From contig JAAWRH010000016.1 of NCBI GenBank assembly GCA_022800935.1, positions 1 through 64,000 of the forward strand: a stretch of 64,000 nt of DNA, written 5' to 3'. The DNA is from Oscillospiraceae bacterium. Lineage in GTDB: Bacteria > Bacillota > Clostridia > Oscillospirales > Ruminococcaceae. Of the stretch, positions 24,711-33,705 are shown piece by piece (within the stretch, counting starts at the first letter, position 1; each line of letters starts with the position of its first letter). A program made the position numbers and the translations under genes. Below the pieces are notes generated by a model. The model saw only the letters and a list, made by a program, of their open reading frames with translations. It did no database searches and had not been told where the DNA came from.

Positions 24711-27341
24711 TTATCTAGGCTCCTTAATTGCCGCCTGCGCAGCAGAAAGTCTGGCAATGGGTACCCGGAAGGGAGAGCAGGAAACATAGTCCAGCCCGGT
24801 CCTGTGGAAGAACTCCACCGAGGCGGGGTCGCCGCCGTGCTCGCCGCAGACACCCAGCTTCAGGTCAGGCTTAACGGAACGGCCCAGCTTGCAGGCCATG
24901 TCCACCAGCTTGCCCACGCCGGTCTGGTCCAGCTTGGCAAAGGGATCGTTCTCATAAATCTTCTTGTCGTAGTAGGCGCCCAAGAACTTGCCGGCGTCGT
25001 CACGGCTGAAGCCAAAGGTCATCTGGGTCAGGTCGTTGGTGCCAAAGGAGAAGAAGTCCGCTTCCTTGGCGATATCGTCGGCGGTGATGGCGGCCCTCGG
25101 AATCTCGATCATGGTGCCGACCTTGTAGTCCATCTTCATGCCGGATTCAGCGATGATCTTATCGGCGGTGTCCACAACTACCTTCTTGACATAGGCCAGT
25201 TCTTTTTTCTCACCGGTGAGGGGAATCATGATTTCAGGGACCATGGTCCATTCGGGATGGCGCTTCTGGACAGCCAGAGCAGCCTTGATCACAGCGCTGG
25301 TCTGCATAACCGCGATTTCGGGATAGGTGACAGCCAGGCGGCATCCGCGGTGGCCCATCATGGGGTTGAACTCGTGGAGAGAGGCGATGATGGCCTTTAT
25401 CTCCTCAACGCTCTTGCCCATGTCGGAGGCCAGCAGCTCAATGTCCTTTTCCTCGGTGGGAACAAACTCGTGGAGCGGCGGGTCCAGGAACCGGATGGTC
25501 ACAGGACAGCCCTCCATGGCCTCATATATCTTCTCAAAGTCGCCCTGCTGCATGGGTTCCAGCTTGGCAAGGGCCTTCTCTCTCTGCTCCACAGTGTCGG
25601 AGCAGATCATCTCGCGGATGGCGGGAATGCGGTCCGCGTCAAAGAACATGTGCTCGGTACGGCAGAGGCCGATGCCCTCCGCACCCAGGCTGCGGGCTTT
25701 CGCCGCGTCGGCGGGGGTGTCGGCGTTGGTGCGGACCTTCAGCTGGCGGTACTTGTCCGCCCAGCCCATGACTCTGGCGAACTCGCCGCCGATGGAGGCG
25801 TCCACGGTGGGGATGAGCCCGTCATAGACACAGCCGGTGGAGCCGTCGATGGAGATGCAGTCCCCCTCGTGGTAGGTCTTGCCGGCAACGGTGAACTTCT
25901 TGTTTTCCTCGTCCATGTTGATGTCGGAGCAGCCGGAGACACAGCAGGTGCCCATGCCGCGGGCGACAACCGCCGCGTGGGAGGTCATGCCGCCGCGAAC
26001 GGTCAGAATGCCCTGGGCAGCCTTCATGCCCTCAATGTCTTCGGGAGAGGTCTCCAGGCGGACCAGGACGACCTTTTCGCCGCGGGAGGCCCATTCCTTG
26101 GCGTCCTCAGCGGTAAAGACGATCTTGCCGCAGGCCGCGCCGGGAGAAGCCGCCAGGGCCTTGGCAATGGGTTCGGATTTTTTCAGAATTTTCGCGTCAA
26201 ACTGGGGATGGAGCAGGGTGTCCAGGTTGCGGGGGTCGATCATCTCGACGGCTTCCTGTTCGGTCCTCATACCCTCGTCCACCAGGTCGCAGGCGATTTT
26301 CAATGCGGCCTGAGCGGTTCTCTTGCCGTTTCTGGTCTGGAGCATATACAGCTTGCCGTGCTCCACGGTGAATTCCATATCCTGCATATCCCGGTAGTGC
26401 TTCTCCAGAATCTGGCAGACTTCCTTGAACTGCTTGAACGCTTCGGGGAATTTATCTGCCATTTCAGTGATCTTCATAGGAGTGCGGACGCCGGCGACAA
26501 CATCTTCGCCCTGGGCGTTGGTGAGGAATTCACCGAACAGGCCGGTTGCGCCGGTGGCAGGGTCGCGGGTAAAGGCAACGCCGGTGCCGCAGTCGTCGCC
26601 CATGTTGCCGAAGGCCATAGACTGAACGTTGACGGCAGTGCCCCAGGAGTAGGGGATGTCGTTGTCCCGGCGGTAAACATTGGCGCGGGGGTTATCCCAG
26701 GAACGGAACACCGCCTTGATGGCACCCATCAGCTGAACCTTGGGATCGTCCGGGAAGTCCTCGCCCAGCTTTTCCTTGTATTCGGCCTTAAACTGATAGG
26801 CCAGCTTTTTCAGGTCCCCGGCGTCCAGCTCCACATCCTGGGTGACACCCTTTTCCTCCTTCATCTTGTCAATGAGCTGTTCAAAATACTTTTTGCCCAC
26901 TTCCATGACGACGTCGGAATACATCTGGATGAAGCGGCGGTAGCAGTCCCAGGCCCACCGTTCATTGTTGGAGTTCTTGGCGATGACCTCGACGACCTTC
27001 TCATTGAGGCCCAGGTTGAGGATGGTGTCCATCATGCCGGGCATGGAAGCCCTTGCGCCGGAGCGGACAGAAACCAGCAGGGGATTTTCCAGGTCGCCGA
27101 ACTTTTTGCCGGTGATCCCCTCCATCTTGGTGATATACTCCATGATTTCGGCCTGAATTTCGTCGTTGATTTTCCGGCCGTCCTCGTAATACTGGGTGCA
27201 GGCTTCGGTGGTGATGGTGAAGCCCTGGGGAACCGGCAGGCCCAAATTGGTCATTTCCGCCAGATTCGCGCCCTTGCCGCCCAGCAGCTCGCGCATTTTA
27301 CCGTTTCCCTCAGAGAAAAGGTAAACATATTTTTTGCCCAT
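24711..27341 (-). CDS. ppdK: Pyruvate, phosphate dikinase
   Basis: About 876 residues from ATG 27341, eight bases after GGAGG. Full length for the family (Clostridium symbiosum enzyme: 874). The nucleotide-binding N-terminal domain contains KGANLAEMTNLGLPVPQGF. The swivelling phosphohistidine domain contains GGMTSHAAVVARGMG, with the catalytic His near residue 455. The TIM-barrel PEP/pyruvate domain ends in GVCGEHGGDP and FRVPIARL. It interconverts pyruvate, ATP and phosphate with PEP, AMP and pyrophosphate. In anaerobes it serves glycolysis or gluconeogenesis together with PEP carboxykinase (pckA at 59.7 kb). It is a single-gene unit. Confidence 0.98.
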   Translation of the reverse strand: MGKKYVYLFSEGNGKMRELLGGKGANLAEMTNLGLPVPQGFTITTEACTQYYEDGRKINDEIQAEIMEYITKMEGITGKKFGDLENPLLVSVRSGARASMPGMMDTILNLGLNEKVVEVIAKNSNNERWAWDCYRRFIQMYSDVVMEVGKKYFEQLIDKMKEEKGVTQDVELDAGDLKKLAYQFKAEYKEKLGEDFPDDPKVQLMGAIKAVFRSWDNPRANVYRRDNDIPYSWGTAVNVQSMAFGNMGDDCGTGVAFTRDPATGATGLFGEFLTNAQGEDVVAGVRTPMKITEMADKFPEAFKQFKEVCQILEKHYRDMQDMEFTVEHGKLYMLQTRNGKRTAQAALKIACDLVDEGMRTEQEAVEMIDPRNLDTLLHPQFDAKILKKSEPIAKALAASPGAACGKIVFTAEDAKEWASRGEKVVLVRLETSPEDIEGMKAAQGILTVRGGMTSHAAVVARGMGTCCVSGCSDINMDEENKKFTVAGKTYHEGDCISIDGSTGCVYDGLIPTVDASIGGEFARVMGWADKYRQLKVRTNADTPADAAKARSLGAEGIGLCRTEHMFFDADRIPAIREMICSDTVEQREKALAKLEPMQQGDFEKIYEAMEGCPVTIRFLDPPLHEFVPTEEKDIELLASDMGKSVEEIKAIIASLHEFNPMMGHRGCRLAVTYPEIAVMQTSAVIKAALAVQKRHPEWTMVPEIMIPLTGEKKELAYVKKVVVDTADKIIAESGMKMDYKVGTMIEIPRAAITADDIAKEADFFSFGTNDLTQMTFGFSRDDAGKFLGAYYDKKIYENDPFAKLDQTGVGKLVDMACKLGRSVKPDLKLGVCGEHGGDPASVEFFHRTGLDYVSCSPFRVPIARLSAAQAAIKEPR

Positions 27342-27368
27342 TTCTATTACCTCCAAACTTTTTGTGAC

Positions 27369-27462
27369 GAAAAAACATCCAAACGGATAACTTGACTGTC
27401 TGAATTGAAAATTATAATATCAATGGATGTTTTTTCACTTTTTTTGGACTACCTTTATTATA
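27369..27462 (-). promoter_or_regulatory. ppdK upstream region: extended -10 box and long-range inverted repeat
   Basis: Read leftward, TGG-TATAAT (-10 at 27457-27462) could start a leader of roughly 110 bases. The leader holds a perfect 13-bp inverted repeat, GAAAAAACATCCA (27369-27381) and TGGATGTTTTTTC (27424-27436), separated by 42 bases. Its promoter-distal arm can instead follow a short ATCC/GGAT hairpin ending in six T. This layout could allow alternative folds. Confidence 0.4.
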
Positions 27463-27645
27463 CCAATCTTTTCAGAAATTGCTAGTATTTTCATTAAATT
27501 TTTTCGGAATTACCCAAAATAGACATTCTTTTATGTGAATTTTTTCGGGTTTTTCATAGCGCCTGTGGGAATCCACTCCTCCGGCGGCCCTCCACGGGTG
27601 AAATCCTCCTCCCGGACGCGCCAAAAAAGGGCTAGCTGTCCGCCA

Positions 27646-27684
27646 ATCTGCCCCTTGCACGGGGCAGATGGAAAATGGTATAAT
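27646..27684 (+). promoter_or_regulatory. glmU promoter with a palindrome centred on the -35 box
   Basis: The -35 box TTGCAC (27655-27660), an 18-bp spacer and TATAAT (27679-27684) with extended TG. The -35 hexamer is the exact centre of a perfect inverted repeat: ATCTGCCCC (27646-27654) before it and GGGGCAGAT (27661-27669) after it. A protein bound there would block RNA polymerase. Confidence 0.65.
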
Positions 27685-27733
27685 ACCCCATAGCGCATTG
27701 CCGTAACACACTTAAAATATAGGGGGAGTTCAA

Positions 27734-29116
27734 ATGTCAACCGCAATCCTGATTCTGGCCGCCGGGGACGGCAAGCGGATGAAGTGCGCCCATCCCAAGG
27801 CTCTCTGTCAGGTTCTCTTCAAGCCCATGATCTCCTGGGTCCTGGACGCCTGCGCGGAGGCCGGGTATGCACAGGAGCAGATATGCGTCGTCTGCGGGCG
27901 GGGCGGGGAGGAGCTTCAGTCCCTCCTTCCGCCTGAGGTGCATACCGTCTGGCAGGAGCAGCGCCTGGGAACCGGCCACGCCGCCGCCCAGGCGGAGCCC
28001 TTCCTCCGGACCCTACCGGAGGACGCTCAGGTCTTGATTCTGTTTGGGGATGCGCCGTTTATCAGTGCGGAGCTGATCCAAGCGTCCCAGAGGGCGCACC
28101 TGGAGGCGGGCTCTAAGCTGACGGTTATCGCTGCCCCGGTGGATGATCCAACCGGCTACGGCAGGGTTATCCGGGACAGTGCCTTCAATCTTCTGGAAAT
28201 CGTGGAGGAGCGGGACGCCGCGGAGGAGCAGAAAAAAATCCGGGAGATCGCCTCCGGAGCCATGTGGGCGGACGCCGCCTGGCTGCTCTCCGCCTTTCCG
28301 CGCCTGCGAAATAACAATGCTCAAAAGGAGTACTACCTCACCGACTGCGCCAAGCTGGCCGCGGAGGACGGAGTCAAGGCGCTGGTCTATGTGGCCCCGG
28401 ACAGCGACGCAGTGCTGGGGGCCAACAGCCGCGCCGACCTGTTAAAGCTCAACCGTCTGGCGGCCCGGCGGATGCTGGAAAAGCACATGGCCAACGGCGT
28501 GGAGGTCCTCTCAGAGGACGGGGTCCTTATCGGGCCGGAGGTGGTCATCGGGGCGGGAAGCACCGTCTACCCCGGAACCATCCTGAAGGGAAAGACGGTC
28601 ATCGGGGCAGGGTGTACCCTGGGCCCCAACACCGTCATTGAGGACAGCACCGTGGGGGACGGCTGCGTGATCAACGCCTCCCAGATTGAAAACGCCGTTT
28701 TGGAGCAGAATATCTCCATGGGGCCCTTTGCCCATATCCGCCCCAACAGCCATATCGGCAGCGGGGTACACCTGGGGAATTTCACCGAGGTAAAAAATTC
28801 CAGCATCGGGGACCGGACCTCCGTCTCTCATCTCACCTATGTGGGGGACAGCGACGTGGGAGAGGCTGTCAACTTTGGCTGCGGCTGTGTCACCGTCAAC
28901 TACGACGGGATGAACAAGCACCGTACCACTATCGGAAACCACGCCTTTATCGGCTGCAACACCAACCTGGTAGCACCAGTTAAGGTAGGGGACTTTGGCT
29001 TTACCGCTGCAGGCTCCACCATTACGGAGGATGTTCCCGAAAACGCCCTTGCCATTGAGCGGGGAAAACAGTATAATAAGGCTGAGTGGTCCAAGGGAAA
29101 GATCAAAATCAAGTAG
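27734..29116 (+). CDS. glmU: Bifunctional GlmU: GlcN-1-P acetyltransferase / GlcNAc-1-P uridylyltransferase
   Basis: A 460-residue enzyme. The N-terminal uridylyltransferase domain (about 1-230) has the loop LAAGDGKRMK and FGDAPFI, near GTGHAAAQA. The C-terminal left-handed beta-helix acetyltransferase (about 250-455) shows hexapeptide repeats and NYDGMNKHRTTIG. It makes UDP-GlcNAc for peptidoglycan and teichoic acids. In Firmicutes glmU normally heads a glmU-prs-pth-mfd cluster. Here pth and mfd follow but prs is absent. ATG 27734 follows AGGGGGAG. Confidence 0.98.
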   Translation: MSTAILILAAGDGKRMKCAHPKALCQVLFKPMISWVLDACAEAGYAQEQICVVCGRGGEELQSLLPPEVHTVWQEQRLGTGHAAAQAEPFLRTLPEDAQVLILFGDAPFISAELIQASQRAHLEAGSKLTVIAAPVDDPTGYGRVIRDSAFNLLEIVEERDAAEEQKKIREIASGAMWADAAWLLSAFPRLRNNNAQKEYYLTDCAKLAAEDGVKALVYVAPDSDAVLGANSRADLLKLNRLAARRMLEKHMANGVEVLSEDGVLIGPEVVIGAGSTVYPGTILKGKTVIGAGCTLGPNTVIEDSTVGDGCVINASQIENAVLEQNISMGPFAHIRPNSHIGSGVHLGNFTEVKNSSIGDRTSVSHLTYVGDSDVGEAVNFGCGCVTVNYDGMNKHRTTIGNHAFIGCNTNLVAPVKVGDFGFTAAGSTITEDVPENALAIERGKQYNKAEWSKGKIKIK

Positions 29117-29245
29117 AAAAGCAAAGCCGGAAGCTGTATGTAAGGAGCGCGGCGGCTGGGTCCGGGTCGGGGGATTCCCCTGCCATCCGGGCTCAGCCGG
29201 TGCGCCTATGCCCTTTTAACTGGAAATTTATGGAGATGAGAAAAC

Positions 29246-29854
29246 GTGTTTGGACGCAAATCCACCTTTTACACCCCGCCGTCCGGTCCGCTGGAATACC
29301 TGGTCGCCGGTTTGGGAAATCCTGGAAAGGAATATGAAAATACCCGCCACAACGCCGGATTTATGGCGGTGGACTATATGGTGAAGGAATGGGGGTTTTC
29401 GGTTGACCGGCTGAAATTCAAAGCCCTCTGCGGGGACTGCATGGTGGCTGGGAAGCGGGTGCTGTTTATGAAGCCCTCCACCTTTATGAACCTTTCCGGC
29501 CAGGCCGTCACCGAAGCCGCCGCCTTTTACAAAATCCCCTGGGAGAGGGTTATAGTCCTCTCCGACGAAATCGCCCTGGAGCCGGGGAAGCTGCGCATCC
29601 GCCGCAAGGGCTCCGACGGCGGGCACAATGGCCTGAAGAATATCATCTACCTGTCCGGCAGCGACAATTTTCCCCGGATACGCATCGGCGTGGGCCAGAA
29701 GCCCAACCCGGAGTACGACCTTGCCGCCTGGGTCCTCAGCCGCTTTAAACCGGAGGAGCTCCAAGCCCTCCAGCAGGCACTCCCCAACGCCGCTAAGGCG
29801 GTGGAGCTGATTGTGCAGGGGGAGATTGACCAGGCGATGAACCGTTTTAACTGA
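29246..29854 (+). CDS. pth: Peptidyl-tRNA hydrolase
   Basis: A 202-residue enzyme starting at GTG 29246 (GGAGATGAG upstream). It has the family motifs GLGNPGKEYENTRHNAGF (catalytic His in TRHN), MKPSTFMNLSG, the Asp in LSDEI and GHNGLKNI. It frees tRNA from peptidyl-tRNA that drops off the ribosome and is essential. About 12 extra N-terminal residues precede the usual start of the fold. It lies 129 bp after glmU and before mfd, the usual Firmicutes order. Confidence 0.97.
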   Translation: MFGRKSTFYTPPSGPLEYLVAGLGNPGKEYENTRHNAGFMAVDYMVKEWGFSVDRLKFKALCGDCMVAGKRVLFMKPSTFMNLSGQAVTEAAAFYKIPWERVIVLSDEIALEPGKLRIRRKGSDGGHNGLKNIIYLSGSDNFPRIRIGVGQKPNPEYDLAAWVLSRFKPEELQALQQALPNAAKAVELIVQGEIDQAMNRFN

Positions 29855-29930
29855 CAGAGAATAAAAGCTCCTCCTGTAAATCAGGCGGGGCTTCCCGATG
29901 CCGATAGAGTAAGGAGTGAAGCTGAAGAAG

Positions 29931-32900
29931 ATGGAGAATCAACTGGAATTGTTCCGCACGCTGCTGAACGGGCTGGACGGGTATGAAAAGCTGTCCTCGG
30001 CACTGCTGGCGGGCCACTGCCCTGTCCTGGCCACGGGACTCAACGTCATCCACAAGTGCCATATCGCCGCCGCTCTCTGGCAGGACAGCGGCAGGGGGAT
30101 GGTCATTGTCACCAGCGACGAGCCCTCCGCCAACCGCATGGCCGAGGATATCAACAGCTTTACCGGCCGGGAGGCAGCCCTGCTGTACCCCTATCGGGAC
30201 TTTACCTTCCGCCAGGTGGACGGCGTTTCCCGCGAGTACGAGCACGCCCGCCTGAAGGTGCTGGAGGGCATGTCCCAGGGGGGGTGTCCCATCGTAGTGG
30301 CCTCCGCCCAGGCGGCCCTCCAGTATACTATCCCTTTGGAGAAGCTTCAGCGGTCCACCCTGCGCCTGCGGACAGGGGAACAGAGGGATATGAACAGCCT
30401 TCTGGCCTTTCTCTCCTTTTCCGGATACGAGCGCGCCGAACGGGTGGAGGGGGTGTGCCAGTTCTCCCAGCGGGGCGGCATCCTGGACGTGTTCCCGCCT
30501 CAGGCGGAAAATCCGGTGCGCATTGAGTTCTGGGATGAGGATATCGACTCCATCAGCACCTTTCTGGTGGACACCCAGCGGCGGGTGGACACCCTGGAGG
30601 AGGTATGGATCACCCCTGCCAGGGAGGCGCTGTTTGACAGCGAAGCCTCCTTTGTGGAGCTGCTGCGCTCCGCCCGGAAGACCATTCGGGGGAAAAACGC
30701 CGCCAAAATCCGGGAGAACCTGGACCACGACATCCAGCGGATTGAAAGCGGACTCCCCCTGGAGTACATGGACCGGTACCTTCCCCTGCTCTATCCCCAG
30801 CCCGCCACCCTGCTGGACTATCTCCAATGCCCCTATGGAGAAAAGGGAGAATCCCGCTTCCTGGTCATCAACGAAAGCGTCAATATCCGGGAAAACCTCC
30901 GCAACGCCAACTGGCAGCTCCAGGAGGACATCAAGGGGCTGTTTGAGGAGGGAATCCTCTTCCGGGGCTGCGACACCTTCAACCGGGAATTCACTGACCT
31001 GGCCGCCGCCGCGTCCCGCTCCTCCACGGTGATATTGGACACCTTCGGCCGCACCCTAGCGGAAATTCCCCTGCGTGAGCTGATCGAGATACAGTGTCTC
31101 CAGCTTTCCGCCTGGTCCGGGGAACTGGAGCTTTTAAAGGAGGAGGTGGAGGGATACCTCCACCAGGGCTACACCTGCCTGGTGATGGCGGGAACCGCCC
31201 GGTTCGCCGCCTCCATTGCGCGGGACCTTCAGGACCATGGGGTCAGGGCCGACTATGTGGAATCGCTGAAAGCCCCTGTCCCCGGCAGGGTCTACCTGAT
31301 GGAGGGGATACTGGGGGCGGGCCTGGAGTATCCGGAGAATAAAACCGTCGTCTTCAGCTACAGCCGGACGGCCTCCTCCGGGAAAAAGCGCCGGGCCAAA
31401 TATAAGCCTGGGGAGCAGATACGCAGCCTTTCCGACCTGAACTTCGGGGACCCGGTGGTTCACATGTCCCACGGAATCGGCATCTTCCAGGGCATCGTCA
31501 AGCAGGAGATGCAGGGCATTACCAAGGATTATATCCAGATCAAGTACGCCGGCAGCGACACCCTGTTTGTCCCCGTCACCCAGCTGGACCTGATTTCCCG
31601 CTATATCGGGCCCAGGGAAAACGGAAGTCTCCGCCTCAACAAGCTCAACTCCGCCGATTGGGTCAAGACCAAGCAGCGGGTGCGCTCGGCGGTAAAGGAC
31701 ATGGCAAAGGAGCTCATCGCCCTTTACGCCAAGCGGGCCCAGGAGCGGGGCTTCGCCTTTTCCCCGGATACGGAATGGCAGAAGGAATTTGAGGAGCGCT
31801 TTCCCTACGACGAAACCGACGACCAGCTCCGCTGTATCGACGAGATAAAGGCGGATATGGAGCAGGTCCGCCCCATGGAGCGGCTGCTGTGCGGGGATGT
31901 GGGCTTCGGCAAGACGGAGGTGGCCCTGCGGGCGGTGTTCAAGGCAGTGATGGATTCCAAGCAGGTGGCAGTGCTGGTGCCCACCACTATCCTGGCCTGG
32001 CAGCATTACAACACTTTCCGCAGCCGCCTGGAAAACTTCCCGGTCAAGGTGGAGATACTCTCCCGCTACCGCACCGCCAAGCAGCAGAAGCAGATTCTCC
32101 GGGAGCTGGCAAGGGGGGAGATAGAGATTATCATCGGCACCCACCGGCTGCTGCAAAAGGATGTGGAGTTTAAGGACTTAGGGCTGGTGGTGATTGACGA
32201 GGAGCAGCGGTTCGGCGTCGCCCACAAGGAGCGACTCAAGGAGATGAAGCACAACGTGGACGTCCTCACCCTTTCCGCAACCCCCATCCCCCGCACCCTG
32301 AACATGGCCATGTCCGGTGTGCGGGATATGTCGGTGATTGAGGAGGCCCCCGCCAACCGCCACCCGGTGCAGACCTATGTGCTGGAGCACGACTGGGGGA
32401 TACTGGCGGAGGCCATCAAGCGGGAGCTGCGCCGGGGCGGGCAGGCGTTCTACCTGCACAACAACATCGCCACCCTGGACCAGTGCGCTGGACGGATATC
32501 CGCCCTCATCCCGGAGGCGCGGATTGTCATTGCCCACGGGCAGATGGCGGAGGAGCAGCTCTCCAAAACCTGGCAGATGCTGATGGACCACGAGGTGGAT
32601 ATTCTGGTCTGCACCACCATCATCGAGACAGGGGTGGATGTGGCCAACTGCAACACCCTGATTGTGGAAAACGCCGACCACATGGGCCTTTCCCAGCTCT
32701 ACCAGCTTCGGGGCCGGGTGGGACGCTCCAGCCGCAGGGCCTTTGCCTACCTCACCTTCCAGGCTGGGAAGGAGATCACCGAGATTTCCGCCAAGCGTCT
32801 GGCCGCCATACGGGAGTTCACCTCTTTCGGGTCCGGCTTCCGCATCGCTATGCGGGACCTGGAGATACGGGGGGCGGGGAACATCCTGGGGGCGCAGCAG

Positions 32901-33623
32901 CACGGCCATATGGAATCAGTAGGGTATGATATGTACGTCAGGATGCTCTCTGAGGCAGTGCAGGAGCAGAAGGGGGAGAAGCCGCCCACCTCCATGGAGG
33001 AGGAATGCCTCATCGATATCCGGGTGGGGGCCCACATCCCGGAATCCTATATAGACAGCCTTTCCAACCGGATTGACATCTACAAAAAGATTGCGGGCAT
33101 CCGGGGAGAAGAGGACGCCATGGACATCACCGACGAGCTCATCGACCGCTTCGGGGAGCCACCCAAGGCGGTCAAGGGGCTGATTGACGTGGCCCTGGTG
33201 CGCAACCTCGCCATGCACATGGGGATATATGAGATTTCCCAGGGGGAGGATAAGCTGACCTTCTTTACCCACAACCTGGACATGAACCGCATCGGAGCCC
33301 TTTCCGCCAAATTTCCGGGGAGGGTGACGGCGGAGGCGGTGGACAAGAGCTGTATCCACCTGAAGATGGAGCGGGGAGAACAGCCCCTGGAGCTGCTGCG
33401 GGAGGCGCTGCTCTGCATGAAGGAGGCACAGGACCGGATGGAAAAGGCCGCCGCGGAGGGTACAGAGGCGACGGCACCGGCAATCAAGGTCCACCGGTCG
33501 GAGAAAAAGACCACCTCCGCCATGGAGCAGGCATTGGAAATGCAGAAGAAGCTAACGGAACAGAAAAAGGAGTCCGCCAGGCAGGCAGCCGCCCAGAGAC
33601 CGGAAAAATCAAGGAAAAAATAG
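29931..33623 (+). CDS. mfd: Transcription-repair coupling factor Mfd
   Basis: About 1230 residues. The UvrB-like N-terminal module (about 1-350) is followed by the RNA-polymerase interaction domain (VVHMSHGIGIFQGIVKQ) and a RecG-like helicase with Walker A GDVGFGKTEVA, DEEQRFG and LSATPIPRTL. A C-terminal TRCF domain follows. It removes RNA polymerase stalled at lesions and recruits UvrA. The last roughly 45 residues are a Lys/Gln-rich tail (KKTTSAMEQALEMQKKL) beyond the usual end. The start is uncertain: ATG 29931 is 14 bases from AAGGAG, with in-frame GTG 29916 or CTG 29922 as alternatives. Confidence 0.97.
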   Translation: MENQLELFRTLLNGLDGYEKLSSALLAGHCPVLATGLNVIHKCHIAAALWQDSGRGMVIVTSDEPSANRMAEDINSFTGREAALLYPYRDFTFRQVDGVSREYEHARLKVLEGMSQGGCPIVVASAQAALQYTIPLEKLQRSTLRLRTGEQRDMNSLLAFLSFSGYERAERVEGVCQFSQRGGILDVFPPQAENPVRIEFWDEDIDSISTFLVDTQRRVDTLEEVWITPAREALFDSEASFVELLRSARKTIRGKNAAKIRENLDHDIQRIESGLPLEYMDRYLPLLYPQPATLLDYLQCPYGEKGESRFLVINESVNIRENLRNANWQLQEDIKGLFEEGILFRGCDTFNREFTDLAAAASRSSTVILDTFGRTLAEIPLRELIEIQCLQLSAWSGELELLKEEVEGYLHQGYTCLVMAGTARFAASIARDLQDHGVRADYVESLKAPVPGRVYLMEGILGAGLEYPENKTVVFSYSRTASSGKKRRAKYKPGEQIRSLSDLNFGDPVVHMSHGIGIFQGIVKQEMQGITKDYIQIKYAGSDTLFVPVTQLDLISRYIGPRENGSLRLNKLNSADWVKTKQRVRSAVKDMAKELIALYAKRAQERGFAFSPDTEWQKEFEERFPYDETDDQLRCIDEIKADMEQVRPMERLLCGDVGFGKTEVALRAVFKAVMDSKQVAVLVPTTILAWQHYNTFRSRLENFPVKVEILSRYRTAKQQKQILRELARGEIEIIIGTHRLLQKDVEFKDLGLVVIDEEQRFGVAHKERLKEMKHNVDVLTLSATPIPRTLNMAMSGVRDMSVIEEAPANRHPVQTYVLEHDWGILAEAIKRELRRGGQAFYLHNNIATLDQCAGRISALIPEARIVIAHGQMAEEQLSKTWQMLMDHEVDILVCTTIIETGVDVANCNTLIVENADHMGLSQLYQLRGRVGRSSRRAFAYLTFQAGKEITEISAKRLAAIREFTSFGSGFRIAMRDLEIRGAGNILGAQQHGHMESVGYDMYVRMLSEAVQEQKGEKPPTSMEEECLIDIRVGAHIPESYIDSLSNRIDIYKKIAGIRGEEDAMDITDELIDRFGEPPKAVKGLIDVALVRNLAMHMGIYEISQGEDKLTFFTHNLDMNRIGALSAKFPGRVTAEAVDKSCIHLKMERGEQPLELLREALLCMKEAQDRMEKAAAEGTEATAPAIKVHRSEKKTTSAMEQALEMQKKLTEQKKESARQAAAQRPEKSRKK

Positions 33624-33629
33624 GAAAAA

Positions 33630-33671
33630 AGTCCCTGTCTGCCAGCGAACCTTTGCCGGCAGACAGGGACT
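33630..33671. terminator. Bidirectional terminator between mfd and the hexuronate pair
   Basis: AGTCCCTGTCTGCC (33630-33643) and GGCAGACAGGGACT (33658-33671) form a perfect 14-bp stem between convergent genes, with A-rich and T-rich flanks. Confidence 0.85.
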
Positions 33672-33705
33672 CTCTTTTCCATTCAGTGATACGATACCAG
33701 ATCGA

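Noticed and set aside
24702-27395. 897-codon open frame on the + strand, longer than any other call in this area
   Set aside because: It is the antisense shadow of ppdK: G+C-rich codons of ppdK leave no stops on the other strand, the peptide is Gly/Val/Leu-rich without domains, and it has no ribosome site.
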